A stretch of DNA of 64,000 nucleotides, from positions 81,077 through 145,076 of the forward strand of contig SIAI01000006.1 of assembly GCA_009691855.1 (NCBI GenBank), in the 5' to 3' direction. This DNA is from Planctomycetota bacterium (GTDB lineage Bacteria; Planctomycetota; UBA1135; GCA-002686595). This document shows positions 1-12,081 of the stretch, in pieces (position 1 is the stretch's first letter; each line of letters begins with the position of its first letter). The position numbers were made by a program, and so were the translations under genes. The notes beneath the pieces were generated by a model. That model saw only the letters and a program-made list of their open reading frames with translations. It searched no databases and had not been told where the DNA came from.

Positions 1-97
1 CCCCGCTCGCGGACGCAACCCTGCGATCGACATGCTCGCGCGGGGCGGATATCGTGCCCTCCACGGGTCGGGAGCCCGCGACATGGAGGAGAGGACG

Positions 98-1484
98 ATG
101 CATCGTGCGCTGTGCACTGGTTGCGGTGCCGCGTTTCGCGTGCCTTCGGTGGGGGGCACCTACACGTGCAAGAAGTGCGGCGGCGTCGTGCGCGTCGCAG
201 CCGAGCGCGAGCCTCCGCCCGCGAGCGAGACGTCCGGGACGTGCGCGGCATGCTCTGCGGTCTTGCCGCGCAACGCGCGCCATTGTCCCGAGTGTGGCCG
301 CGACGTGTCGCGTGCGTCGGCGCCGGTCGAAGACGCATCGGCCGGCGAGCGCCGCCTCGCGGCGCGGGACCTGCGCGCAGCTCAGCGCGCTGTCGACTTC
401 GTTCGCAGCGTCTTCTGGATGCAGGCGGCGGTGTTCGGCTTCCTCACGCTCTTCCTGCTCTTCGCGCTGGTGGACCCGCAGGTGCCGCGTGGCCGCTGGG
501 GTTCTTCGTGCTGAGCGCGATCGCCGCCGCGCAAGTCGCGCTACACCCCTTCGCGTGGTCCCTCGCGATGGCTTCGCTGTGGAGCGTGAACCTGCTGGCG
601 TCGCTGCTGGACGGCGGCGTTCCCGGGCTGCTCTCGCTCGCGATCGCGGGAGGCCTCTGGGCCTCCGTGGTGCCCACCGTCCGCGCTCGTTCGCTGGTCC
701 GACGCCATCCAGGGGCCTACGGTTCGCGCGCCTGCTCGGCGTCGTGGCCGGGCGTGACATCGACGCGGACGAACTCCACCGGCTCGCCGTGTCCGCCGCC
801 TGGAAGCGCTCGGCGCTGTACGCGGGGTGCGCGCTCGGGATCGTCGTCCTCTTTGCGGCGCTCGTCTGGTCGCAGTTCCGGCCGCAGCCGCTGGAGCGGA
901 GCCTGAAAACGTTCGTACGCGCATGGAATCGCTCGGACGTGGGCGAGGTCGTGGCGTTCTTCGAGCGTGCGCGCGCCGGCAGTGAGCGCGGTCGCCTCGA
1001 GCAAGCGCAGAAGAGCCGTCACTGGGACGCGCTCCCCGAGCTCGCTCCTGCGCCCGAGCTGGAGGTGGCGCCCGGGGAGCAGTTGAGCACCGCCCTGCCG
1101 TTCGCCGACGGGCACGGAAGCCTCGTGCTGGATTGGGTCCGCGACGGTCGCAGCTGGACGCTTGCCGCCCTCGACCTCCCGCCGCCCCCTATCGACAGGG
1201 TCGTGCAGGCCTTCAGCGAGGCCTGGAATCGCGCAGACCCCGATGCCCTGGCCGCGCTCTATCGCGAGGATTCGCGAGCCCGTTTCCGCGGCTACTTCGA
1301 GCGCCTGGTGGCGAAGCGCGGATGGTCCGCGGGCTATCCGCAGATCCGCTCGAGCCAGGTGATGCCCCTCACCGCGCGCTCCGCGGACGTGTGGTTCCAG
1401 ACCGCGGGTGAGCGCTTCCTCACCCAGTGGATCGTGCGCGACGACGACAGCTGGGCGCTGGTGACGCTCGATCCGCCAGAATGA
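98..1484 (+). pseudogene. zinc-ribbon membrane protein with tandem NTF2-like units, two frameshifts
   Basis: Bridging two frame changes gives one membrane protein. ATG 98 follows a GGAGAGG ribosome site. The first frame encodes two zinc ribbons (CTGCG..CKKCG and CAACS..CPECG) and a membrane segment. Near 498-501 (GGGG) coding moves to a second frame with more hydrophobic segments. Near 712-724 it moves to a third frame with another membrane segment and two repeated units, each containing an F..AWNR.D pattern like NTF2/SnoaL-fold domains. Each shift is the size of one missing base beside a short homopolymer, so assembly error is as likely as true decay. The stop overlaps the ATG of the next gene, which also has a zinc ribbon. 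Function unknown. Confidence 0.6.
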
Positions 1485-2218
1485 GCCCCGCGCGCTGCCA
1501 GGCCTGCGGCGCCGCCAACGCCCGTGCCGCGCGCTACTGCGTCGCCTGCGGACGTGCGCTCGGTGGCGCGCGGGCCGAAGTGCAGCGCGCGCGCGAGCTG
1601 GACACGGCGCGGCGCCTGGTGCGCGCGATCGCGCTGTTGTTCCTGGGCACCCTGGCCGCAGTGAGTCTGAGCGCGCTCGCCAGCGCCCACTTCCCGGTCC
1701 GCCAGGGCCTGCTCACGCCGGCGCTGCTGGCCGTGGTCGGGCTGGGCTCGGCGCGCTGGCTCGGGCCGGAGGCGCTGCGCGCGAGCCTGGCGCACGGGAT
1801 CCGCGCGCCATGGATCGCTGCTGGCGTGCTGGGCGGACTCGGCGCCTTCTGCGCCGGCTGGCTCTTCGTGAGTGCCTTGCGCGCACTCCTGGGCGGCGAA
1901 ATCGCGCACGAGGCGTTCGGCTCGACGCGCGTCGTGGAGCTCGTCGTGCTCGCGCCGCTGGTCGAGGAGTGGCTCTGTCGCGGCGTGCTCTGGAGCGCAT
2001 TGCGCCGCGCTCTCACCACGAGCGGGACGGCGCTCCTCAGCGCCGCCCTGTTCGCGCTCCTGCACGGCCTCGGCGGGGGAGGCTGGCTCGAGTACCCGCA
2101 CCGCTTCGTCGCGGGCCTGGTCTTTGGCCTGCTGCGTGCGCGCAGCGACAGCCTGGTGCCCGGGATCGTGGCGCACGCGCTGAACAACGCGCTGGCGCTG
2201 GCCGTGGAGCTCGGCTGA
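1481..2218 (+). CDS. CPBP-family intramembrane metalloprotease with N-terminal zinc ribbon
   Basis: 245 residues. The N-terminus has a CxxC..CxxC zinc ribbon (CQACG, CVACG), followed by about six hydrophobic segments. The CPBP/CAAX-protease signature is present: the EEW box in LVEEWLCRGVLWSALR, a second-ligand motif FALLHG, and the C-terminal HALNN. These glutamyl intramembrane proteases cleave or process membrane-embedded substrates; the substrate here cannot be inferred. ATG 1481 overlaps the preceding stop (ATGA), so the two zinc-ribbon membrane genes are probably translated together. The start was chosen at this overlap because it begins just before the ribbon. Confidence 0.85.
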   Translation: MSPARCQACGAANARAARYCVACGRALGGARAEVQRARELDTARRLVRAIALLFLGTLAAVSLSALASAHFPVRQGLLTPALLAVVGLGSARWLGPEALRASLAHGIRAPWIAAGVLGGLGAFCAGWLFVSALRALLGGEIAHEAFGSTRVVELVVLAPLVEEWLCRGVLWSALRRALTTSGTALLSAALFALLHGLGGGGWLEYPHRFVAGLVFGLLRARSDSLVPGIVAHALNNALALAVELG

Positions 2219-2254
2219 AGCGCTCGCCGCGCTCGCTCGAGCTCCGGCCTTCCT

Positions 2255-3598
2255 TCAGTCGTGCACCAATGCGCTGCGCCGGGCGAGCTCGTCCAGCGCC
2301 TTGCGCGTCGGAGCCGCCAGCAGGACCACGCGGAAGCGCCCGGGCTCGGCGCGCTCTTCCTCGATCGAGTCGCCGGCCCGCAGGCGCCGTTGGAGCTCGT
2401 CGGGCGCGAGCGGCGAGAGGTGCGCGAAGGCCGCCGGGATGCTCTGGGAATCGTCCAGCGCGAGAGTGAGCACCAGCAGGTCGCCCGGGCCGAGCTCGGG
2501 CAGGTACTTCGCGTAGTGCTCCACCGTGTGGTCGAACCAGCTGATCCACAGGTGAAACTTCGAGTCGAGCAGGCGCTCGCGCACGAGCGCGCCCGCCGGG
2601 CCGGCGATGGCGAGCTTGGGCGGGCCGCGGTTCTCGCGCGACACGAGCAGCTCGCGCAGCACCAGGAACGCGTCGCGCGCGCGCGGCAGGAAGGCCTCGA
2701 GCTCGGTGTGCGCCTGCAGCGCCTCCGCCAGCAGCGGGCGCAGCGCGAGGCCGTAGGCGCGCTGCCATTCGTAGCTGCCCTCCTTCCACGACGGCTGCTG
2801 GGCGAGATCCTGGCCCACGTTGCGCGCGAGGTTGTCGCCCTCGCCGTCCGAGTACAGCCCCGGCGCCATGGCGTATGCGAAGCCCTCGCCCAGCAGCGTC
2901 ATCGACAGGCCGGGCGTGCGCTCGACCAGCGCGCGCAGCTCTTCCTCGCGCTGCTGGAAGAAGCCGTGCGTGCACTCGTGCAGCAGCACGGAGCTCGAAA
3001 CGCGCTCGTCGCTCAGCTCCCAGCGCAGGCGCCCACCGTCCATGCCGCCGCCGCCGGGCGCCGGGCTGGCCAGCGGGAAGACGGGCACGACGAGCTTCCT
3101 CACGCCGGTGAAGCGCGCGAGGTCGTCGGCTGCCTTCGTCAGCCGCGTGCGATCGAGGCCGTCGAAGGCGTGCTCCAGCACGCCGCGCTTCGACTCGAGC
3201 AGCTCGTCCGCGCGCGCGGCGAAGCGCTCCAGCACGGGCAGGATCACGTCCAGCTCGGCGCGCGTGACCTGCTTCGCCTTCTCGCCGGCTTTGGCGGCCT
3301 GTTCGACGCCCGCGGCGACGTAGAAGGTCTGCTCCAACCCCTGACCCCAGCGCCGCTTCGCGCGCACGGCGGCGTAGCGCGCGAGCGCGGCCTCGTCCCC
3401 GGCCGAGAGCGACAGGTGCTCGCGATACTGCCCGTGGCACGCGTCGTCCCAGCGCGACAGCTGGTCGACGAGGTGGAACACGTGCGCGGTGCGGCTGACG
3501 TACACCTCGAGCGTCAGCGGCCCGAGCGCGAGGCGCGCGTCGGGCCGAGGGTCCTGGGACAGCGCGACCAAGCACAGCGTCAGCGAGCTCAGCAGCAT
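2255..3598 (-). CDS. exported HExxH-motif metallopeptidase-like protein
   Basis: 447 residues starting with a short signal peptide (MLLSSLTLCLVALS). GAGGAGG lies 5 bases before the ATG. Residues 207-211 are HECTH, a complete HExxH zinc motif, and LLGEGFAYA at 235-243 supplies a plausible third glutamate ligand as in gluzincins. The rest is mostly helical with no family I recognise. It probably acts in the periplasm or at the cell surface as a zinc peptidase; the substrate is unknown. Two other proteins in this window (17803-18927 and 59008-61482) have a similar histidine pair without the catalytic Glu, so this may be the active relative of a lineage-specific group. Confidence 0.65.
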   Translation of the reverse strand: MLLSSLTLCLVALSQDPRPDARLALGPLTLEVYVSRTAHVFHLVDQLSRWDDACHGQYREHLSLSAGDEAALARYAAVRAKRRWGQGLEQTFYVAAGVEQAAKAGEKAKQVTRAELDVILPVLERFAARADELLESKRGVLEHAFDGLDRTRLTKAADDLARFTGVRKLVVPVFPLASPAPGGGGMDGGRLRWELSDERVSSSVLLHECTHGFFQQREEELRALVERTPGLSMTLLGEGFAYAMAPGLYSDGEGDNLARNVGQDLAQQPSWKEGSYEWQRAYGLALRPLLAEALQAHTELEAFLPRARDAFLVLRELLVSRENRGPPKLAIAGPAGALVRERLLDSKFHLWISWFDHTVEHYAKYLPELGPGDLLVLTLALDDSQSIPAAFAHLSPLAPDELQRRLRAGDSIEEERAEPGRFRVVLLAAPTRKALDELARRSALVHD

Positions 3599-3653
3599 GG
3601 GAGCCTCCTCGGTCTCGGACGATCGGAACGGCGCGCCCTCGCGCCGCGCGCGC

Positions 3654-4661
3654 TCACTTCACGCGCGCGAGCTTGGTGATGCGCCCGCTCGAGACCCAGT
3701 CGGTGACGTAGAGGTTCCCGGCCGAGTCCCAGTTGGCGCAGTGCGGGGCGATGAACTCGCCGTCCTTCCAGTCGGCGGGTTGGACGCCGTTGTCCGCGCG
3801 CTTGGCGGGGTCGGGATTGTCGCCGAGCTGGGCCACGAGCTTGAGGGCCGAATCGAGCACGGTCACGCGTCCGGCCAGGTCGGCCACGACGAGTTCGTCC
3901 GCGAAGGGGTGCATGTGGCAGGGACGGCGCAGGAGGTCGTGCTCGAGATCCTTGACCTCCCGCACGGGCTTGCCGTCGAGGTCGAACACCTGGATGCGCT
4001 GGTTCTCGCGGTCGGCGACGAGCAGCACGGGCTCCTTGCCGCGCGTCTCGAGCCAGATGCCGTGCGGAGTCTGCAGCTTTCCGAGCTCGGTGCCCGGGCC
4101 GCCGAAGCTCTTCACGTACGTCCTGTCCTTGTCGTAGCGGTGGATCCACGAGCGCCCGTAACCGTCCGCCACCAGGAAGCCGCCATCGGGGAGCGGCGCC
4201 ACGCTCGTGGGCGCGTACTCCTCGGCCTTCTCGTAGATCCCAGACTCCTTCGGGTAGTCGAGCGTCCACAGGATCTCGCCGTCGAGCGTGGCCTTCAGCA
4301 CCTGGTGGCGACCGATGTGCGCCATCAGCAGGAATTGCTTCCCGCCCTCCTCGACGAGCGCGAGCCCGTGCAGGCCGCCGGCGAGCTCCTTGCCCCACGT
4401 CTTCACGACCTTCCCGTCCTTGTCGAACACGACGACCGCGTTCTCCGTGTCCGTACAGAGGTAAATGCGGTCCTGCTTGTCGACGACGACGCAGCCGTGC
4501 GTGTTGCCGAGCGTCTTCCCGCCCGGCAGCGTCCCCCAGCCGCGCACCCACTCGTAGGTATGTGCGCCCGCCTGGAAGCGGATCGGCGCGGGTTGCTGGC
4601 GCGCGACGGACAGGGCGGCGGCGGCGAAGAGCACGACGAACAAGGAGCGGACGAGACGCAT
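3654..4661 (-). CDS. exported NHL-repeat six-bladed beta-propeller protein
   Basis: 335 residues. ATG 4661 was chosen because it opens a signal peptide (MRLVRSLFVVLFAAAAL) and is preceded by GGAGG; a longer upstream frame lacks both. Repeats such as VVVDKQDRIYLCTDTENAVVVFDKDGKVVKTWG and a later VADRENQRIQVFDLDGK block are typical NHL blades, and the final blade ends NLYVTDW. NHL propellers are ligand-binding or lyase scaffolds (peptidylglycine amidating lyase is one relative), but no catalytic assignment is possible here. The gene is divergent from 4715, with only 53 bases between starts. Confidence 0.75.
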   Translation of the reverse strand: MRLVRSLFVVLFAAAALSVARQQPAPIRFQAGAHTYEWVRGWGTLPGGKTLGNTHGCVVVDKQDRIYLCTDTENAVVVFDKDGKVVKTWGKELAGGLHGLALVEEGGKQFLLMAHIGRHQVLKATLDGEILWTLDYPKESGIYEKAEEYAPTSVAPLPDGGFLVADGYGRSWIHRYDKDRTYVKSFGGPGTELGKLQTPHGIWLETRGKEPVLLVADRENQRIQVFDLDGKPVREVKDLEHDLLRRPCHMHPFADELVVADLAGRVTVLDSALKLVAQLGDNPDPAKRADNGVQPADWKDGEFIAPHCANWDSAGNLYVTDWVSSGRITKLARVK

Positions 4662-4714
4662 GGCAGGGGACCTCCGGTTGCGCGAGAGGGTACACCCTGC
4701 GAGCATCGGAACGA

Positions 4715-7222
4715 ATGGAGAGGACGTGGACGCCGCGGGGACTGGCGCTGCTGGCGGTGCTGGGCGCGCTGGTGGCGCTCGCCGCGGTGCTGGCGTCGGT
4801 GGAGCGCGGAAAGAGCGCGGCTTCGTCGCTCGCGGAGGGCGGCGCGCGAGCTTCCGAGGAGGCTCCGCTCGCCGCGCCGGAGCGCGCGCTGGCGACGCGC
4901 GCGAGTGCCGAGACCGCGGCCACGACGACGACGCGAGTTGCGCCGAGCGCGGCGGAGCTCGCGGCGCTGTTCCCCGCGCCGAGGGTCGAGCGCATGCAGG
5001 TTTTCGGACGCGTCGTGGACGAGCGCGGCGCGCCGATCGAAGGCGCGGAGCTGTGCGCGTGCGGCTGGGGCAGCGGCCAGACCACGCCGCCGGTGCTCGT
5101 GTGTCGCTCGCTCGCCGACGGGACGCTGGCGGGGGAGTGCGAGAAGGGCGCAGGGTTCCAGGAGTTCCTCGTGTTCGCGGCCGGACACGCCGCGGTGGAG
5201 ATGCGCACGCGCCCCGGCGTGAGGGAGGCGCTGCAGCTCGGGACGATCGTGCTCGCCGACGGCGGCGACATCGCCGGGCTCGTGGTCGACGAGTCGGGGC
5301 GGCTCGTCGCGGGCGCCACCGTCGCGGCGTATCCCGGAGAGAGCTTTCCCAAGGACGCCGACGCGGCGCGCGCGGGTGAGTTCGACGTCCACGAGCGCAC
5401 CCCCGTCTTCTTCTCCGAGGCGAACGGCCGCTTCCGGATCCCCGGCGCGCCCTTCGGTCCGCGCTTCGTCGTCGTGCAAGCCACGCCGGGCAGCCCGTTC
5501 GGCTGGAGCGAGCTGTTCGAGCTCACCGCGGTCGTGCCCGAGATTCGCGTGGTCGCCCCATCGAGGAAGCTCGGCAGTCGCTGGATCGGCGGCGTCGTTC
5601 GCGCGCCGGACGGCACGCCGCTCGAGGGCGCGACGTTGAGCGCGTGGAGCGGCGAGCTCAGGTGCTGGGCGACCTGTTCGGCCGACGGCTCGTTCACGCT
5701 CGAGCAGGACTGGCAGCGCTCGGTCGACCTCGTCGCCTTCGATCCGAAGCAGCGCTACGCGCCGCTGAAGGTCGAGGGCCTCGCGCCCGGCGCGCGCGAC
5801 GTGGAGGTGCGCCTCGGCGAGCCGGACTGGGTGCGCATCGTGCTGCGCGACACAGAGAAACGCCCCGCTCCCTGGGGCCACGCGAAGGGCCTCAAGGACG
5901 GCCGCGACGCGCGCAACATCTTCCCGCCGCTCGACGCGAACGCCGAGGGCGTGCTGTGGATCCAGCGTCCGCTCGAGCGCTTCGGTGTCGAGACGCGCGC
6001 GCCGGGCTTCGTCACGCAGACCTTCGGCCCGTTCGAGCCGTACGAGCTCGGCGATGAGCTCGTGCTGACGCTGGAGCGCGGTCAGGCCCTGCGCGGGCGC
6101 GTCACCTGCGCCGGCGTGCCCGTGGCCGGCGCCACGCTCGCGCTCGGCAGCGCGAACGAGCAAGGCAAATGGCACGAGGCGCATGGCGTCGCGCCCGCCG
6201 AGCAACCCTGGACGTTCCTCGGCACGATCTCGTTCGGCGCCGCCGACGGCACGAGCGACGCGAACGGCGAGTTCGTGCTCGGCGTCGCGCGCGCGGGCTG
6301 GCAGAACGTGCGCATCGACGCCGCCGGCTTCCCGACGACGGTGCGCGGCCCGTTCGAGCTCACGCAGGCGGGCTTCGATGGCCTGGAGCTCGAGCTCGAG
6401 CACGGCGGCGCGCTCAAGGGCCGCGTGCTGCTCCCGCCCGGCGCCGCGCCGCGCGAGCGGCTCGTGGCGGTCTCCGACGGCTGGGGCTACGCGCACACGG
6501 TCCCCGTGGATGCGGGCGGCGGGTATGGCTTCGACGACCTCGCGCCGGGGCCGTACCAGGTGCGCCCGTCCGCGCCGCCGGCCGGCGCGCGCGAGCGGCT
6601 GTGGGGCGGCGACGAGCGCGCCGAGCCGCTCGCGTGGGACTGCACGGTGCGTGCGGGCGAGACGACGCGCTTCGACCTCGACCTCACACAGGAGGGCTCG
6701 TGCGTGCTCGTCGGGCGCTTCGCCTTCGGAGCGGAGGACCCGCGCGACTGGACCGCGCGGCTCACGGAGCCCGAGAGCGGCGCGCTGCGCGCCTACGTCG
6801 AGCTCGAGCGTGACGGGCGCTTTCGCCTCGCGCTCAGTCGGCCCGGGCGCTACGCGCTCGAGCTCACGGCGGGTGGGCACAGCTTCTCGACGGAGGTCGA
6901 GCTTGCAGTGGGCGAGACGGCGTGGTCGCTCGAGCGCCAGAGCTGCACGCTACGCGTGCACCCGCCGGATGCGCCGCCCACGGACGAGCGCGGCCGACCG
7001 ACCTCGCACGGCTTTCTCCGCTTCGTGCAGGACGGGAGGCCGAGCTTCTGCGCCGCTATCTCCCTGCTCGCGTTCGAGAACGACTGGCTCGTGAACGTGC
7101 CCGCCGGCCGGGGCCGGCTCGAGCTCAGCGCGGGCGAGGACGAGCCGTGGCGACTCCTCGACGAGCTCGACATCCGCGCGGGCGAGGAGACGCTCTGCAC
7201 GCTGCCCGCCGACGCGTTCTGA
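4715..7222 (+). CDS. large exported carboxypeptidase-regulatory-like repeat protein
   Basis: 835 residues beginning with a single N-terminal hydrophobic anchor (GLALLAVLGALVALAAVL), then an Ala-rich linker and repeated beta-sandwich units of the carboxypeptidase regulatory type. Recurrent patterns are GRVVDERGAPIEGAELCA, GLVVDESGRLVAGATVAA, GVVRAPDGTPLEGATLSAW, GRVTCAGVPVAGATLALG and GRVLLPPG. Such proteins are large and numerous in planctomycetes and are thought to be structural or adhesive at the cell surface; no enzyme motif is visible. ATG 4715 was chosen because the hydrophobic anchor follows directly. Confidence 0.75.
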   Translation: MERTWTPRGLALLAVLGALVALAAVLASVERGKSAASSLAEGGARASEEAPLAAPERALATRASAETAATTTTRVAPSAAELAALFPAPRVERMQVFGRVVDERGAPIEGAELCACGWGSGQTTPPVLVCRSLADGTLAGECEKGAGFQEFLVFAAGHAAVEMRTRPGVREALQLGTIVLADGGDIAGLVVDESGRLVAGATVAAYPGESFPKDADAARAGEFDVHERTPVFFSEANGRFRIPGAPFGPRFVVVQATPGSPFGWSELFELTAVVPEIRVVAPSRKLGSRWIGGVVRAPDGTPLEGATLSAWSGELRCWATCSADGSFTLEQDWQRSVDLVAFDPKQRYAPLKVEGLAPGARDVEVRLGEPDWVRIVLRDTEKRPAPWGHAKGLKDGRDARNIFPPLDANAEGVLWIQRPLERFGVETRAPGFVTQTFGPFEPYELGDELVLTLERGQALRGRVTCAGVPVAGATLALGSANEQGKWHEAHGVAPAEQPWTFLGTISFGAADGTSDANGEFVLGVARAGWQNVRIDAAGFPTTVRGPFELTQAGFDGLELELEHGGALKGRVLLPPGAAPRERLVAVSDGWGYAHTVPVDAGGGYGFDDLAPGPYQVRPSAPPAGARERLWGGDERAEPLAWDCTVRAGETTRFDLDLTQEGSCVLVGRFAFGAEDPRDWTARLTEPESGALRAYVELERDGRFRLALSRPGRYALELTAGGHSFSTEVELAVGETAWSLERQSCTLRVHPPDAPPTDERGRPTSHGFLRFVQDGRPSFCAAISLLAFENDWLVNVPAGRGRLELSAGEDEPWRLLDELDIRAGEETLCTLPADAF

Positions 7223-7276
7223 ACGTGCCCGCGAGGCGCAGGAGCGCCGGCGACTTCAGCGCGTGAGCGCGCGCGC

Positions 7277-10058
<2,782 letters not shown>

Positions 10059-10127
10059 CTAGCCTGGGTTATTCATGAGGTCTCGAGCGAAACGTCGCGA
10101 CTGGTGCTCATGAATGATCCGGGCTAG
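10059..10127. repeat. palindromic (MITE-like) element
   Basis: Two 21-base arms, 10059-10079 and 10107-10127, are inverted repeats with three mismatches; both contain ATTCATGAG or its complement, and both ends are CTAG. The 27-base centre holds GTCTCGAGCGAAACGTCGCGAC. The left arm touches the kdsB start and the right arm supplies the TAG stop of the lipoprotein gene at 10124. It could be a small mobile element, a REP-type repeat or a strong hairpin between the two genes. Confidence 0.6.
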
Positions 10128-10669
10128 GGCTTCTGCGGCGCCCCGGCACCCTGCGGTTGGTCCTGGAAGAACTGGCGTCCGCTCTGGTTCTGCACGGTCT
10201 GGTACGAGACGGTGATGTTGTAGAGCTGCAGGAACGTGTCGCGGCACTTCTGGAACGTCTGCCAGTCCGCGGCCTGCGAGCCGGTGCCCACCAGCCAGTG
10301 GCGGCGCGTCTCGCCGTGCGCGATCTCCAGGCCCCAGCGGATCACGTCGCCCGAGGCAACGCCCGGCGCCTTGCCTACCTGAGCCTTGGAGTCGAAGCCT
10401 TGGTCCCCGAGCTCCTCGACGAACGCCTCCATCACCTCGTCCGCCTGGACCTTGCGCGTCGCGTCGGCGCGCGTCTCGGAGTAGTAGGAGACGCGGTCGG
10501 TGTGGGACTCGCTGGCGAGCTCGAAGCGCTCGCCCGTCTTGAAGTTCCGCAGGGTGACGAGGTACTCCCCGGGCGCGTCGTCCTGCGCTCCGCGGCCGGC
10601 CCCGGTGCTGGCACAGGCGACGAGCAAGGCGCCAACGAAGGAAGCGAGAAAGCGCTGGAATCGGCTCAT
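10124..10669 (-). CDS. small lipoprotein of unknown function
   Basis: 181 residues. ATG 10669 opens a lipoprotein signal: MSRFQRFLASFVGALLVACA with lipobox LVAC, so the mature protein starts at Cys. The remainder (EYLVTLRNFKTGERFELAS, then a mixed alpha/beta region and a Gln-rich tail) resembles no family I can name with confidence. The stop codon lies within the right arm of the 10059-10127 palindrome. It is upstream of kdsB on the same strand. Confidence 0.65.
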   Translation of the reverse strand: MSRFQRFLASFVGALLVACASTGAGRGAQDDAPGEYLVTLRNFKTGERFELASESHTDRVSYYSETRADATRKVQADEVMEAFVEELGDQGFDSKAQVGKAPGVASGDVIRWGLEIAHGETRRHWLVGTGSQAADWQTFQKCRDTFLQLYNITVSYQTVQNQSGRQFFQDQPQGAGAPQKP

Positions 10670-10991
10670 GGCAGGGTCCGTCCAGCGACCGAAAGCAGCG
10701 CTCCGAAGGGGAGGCCGCGCCCTGGACCGGGGGAGGATAACGGCGCTCGCGCGGCGCCACAATCTTCCGCCCTGGAGATCAGGGGCAGGTCTCGAAGTCG
10801 GCCACAGCCGGGTGTGTGGGGCGGACCTCGGTACCCTTCCCTTCGTGTCCCTTCTTAGGATTTGTCCTCCTTTCCCTTTGAAAACGAACCCGCCCTTTGG
10901 AGGAATGCGGGTTCGGAGCGCGATCCCCCGCCGCCGAAGTCCACCCCTCCGTGCTAAGTCCAATCCAAACCAGACCTTAGGTCATCGCCCG
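10670..10991. other. 322-bp divergent intergenic region with hairpin 10885-10915
   Basis: This gap separates the divergent lipoprotein and LysM genes. It is less G+C-rich than its surroundings around 10855-10885 (T-rich, then AAAA). It contains a 9-bp stem CGAACCCGC/GCGGGTTCG (10885-10893 and 10907-10915) with inner CCT/AGG pairing. On the minus strand the stem is followed by TTTTC, so it could act as a terminator or leader attenuator for minus-strand transcription. No convincing small gene is visible. Confidence 0.4.
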
Positions 10992-11969
10992 ATGGGTAAA
11001 TTTGAAAAGCTGGTCGTGTTGACGGTGCTGTTTGCCGTCGCGATCGTCCTGGCCATCTCCTTTAACCGCGGCGGTAAGGAGGCCCAGGCCTCGGATCCGC
11101 TCGCAGGCGCCGAGCGGGTGCTTGGGCAGGAGGAAACCCTGAGCGAGGGCACGCCTCTGCCGAACTCGAGCACCGCGCCGAGCACTCCGGCCGCAGGCGA
11201 ATCCAGCGCGCAGAAGGACCCCCAAGAGAAGAGCCTGCTGCTCAACGCCGGCCCCGAGAGCCGCGACCAGTCGGGCTTCTCCGCGGCGCCCACGCCCAAG
11301 CTGACGCTCGAGCCGCAGAGCGATCCCTCGCGCCCGATCCTCAGGGAGTCAACCGCGCTGCGCCCCTCCTTCAGCGACAACTACATGGTGTACACCGCCG
11401 TCGAGGGCGACACCTGGGCCAGCCTCGCGCAGCGCTTCTACCAGGACGGCCGCTACACGCGGAATCTGCTGCGCGCGAACGACGAGATGCCCTCGCCCAC
11501 CGCGGGCACGCCGATCCTCGTGCCGGTGTTCGACGAGATCGCCTCCGAGGCCGGGCTGCAGGCGAGCACGAGTCTGAGCCAGCCCCTGGCGAGCTTCACG
11601 ACGACCGCCGCGCCCGTCGGCTCGCTGAGCGCCGACGCCCAGCCGCTCACGCCGTCGACCGGCACCACGCCCGCGCCCACCGGCAAGCTGCTCGAGTACG
11701 AGGTCCAGTCCGGTGACACGCTGTCCGACATCTCGCTGGCCGTGTTCGGCACGAGCACGCGCTGGAAGGAGCTGCTCGAGGCCAACAAGGACAAGCTCTC
11801 GAAGCCCGAGTCGCTCAAGGTCGGCATGAAGCTGAAGATCCCCGAGGGCGGCAAGCTCCCGGCCGCGGGCGCGACCAAGGCCCCGGTGAAGCAGAGCGAG
11901 CCCAAGACCAAGACGGCGCAGAAGAGCGAGCCCGCCGCGGCCACGCCGAAGAAGAAGAAGGTGCTCTAG
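10992..11969 (+). CDS. membrane-anchored protein with two LysM domains
   Basis: 325 residues. A single N-terminal membrane segment (LVVLTVLFAVAIVLAISF, about 6-24) is followed by a Ser/Pro/Ala-rich linker. LysM-like units lie at about 131-180 (VYTAVEGDTWASLAQRFYQD) and 235-284 (YEVQSGDTLSDISLAVFG to LKVGMKLKIP), then a Lys/Pro-rich tail ends KKKKVL. LysM binds peptidoglycan glycans, so the protein probably tethers or scaffolds at the cell wall from the inner membrane. ATG 10992 was chosen because the membrane anchor follows directly. A strong terminator follows the gene. Confidence 0.85.
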   Translation: MGKFEKLVVLTVLFAVAIVLAISFNRGGKEAQASDPLAGAERVLGQEETLSEGTPLPNSSTAPSTPAAGESSAQKDPQEKSLLLNAGPESRDQSGFSAAPTPKLTLEPQSDPSRPILRESTALRPSFSDNYMVYTAVEGDTWASLAQRFYQDGRYTRNLLRANDEMPSPTAGTPILVPVFDEIASEAGLQASTSLSQPLASFTTTAAPVGSLSADAQPLTPSTGTTPAPTGKLLEYEVQSGDTLSDISLAVFGTSTRWKELLEANKDKLSKPESLKVGMKLKIPEGGKLPAAGATKAPVKQSEPKTKTAQKSEPAAATPKKKKVL

Positions 11970-12013
11970 CAGCCAGCCCTCCCGGCGCGGAGCTCGCTCC
12001 GCGTCCGCACGAA

Positions 12014-12057
12014 CACGGCCGGCGCTCCGCGATGCGGGGCGCCGGCCGTGCTGTTTT
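12014..12057 (+). terminator. intrinsic terminator after the LysM gene
   Basis: A perfect 12-bp stem, CACGGCCGGCGC (12014-12025) with GCGCCGGCCGTG (12039-12050), has further CCGC/GCGG pairing inside the loop and is followed by CTGTTTT. It lies between the convergent LysM gene and the NtrC-type regulator. Confidence 0.85.
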
Positions 12058-12081
12058 CTGCCGAGCGGCGCGGGTCCGCCG

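Noticed and set aside
501..514. TGA ending the first frame of the zinc-ribbon gene as a selenocysteine codon
   Set aside because: Protein similarity continues in another frame, so this is a frameshift, not a recoded stop.
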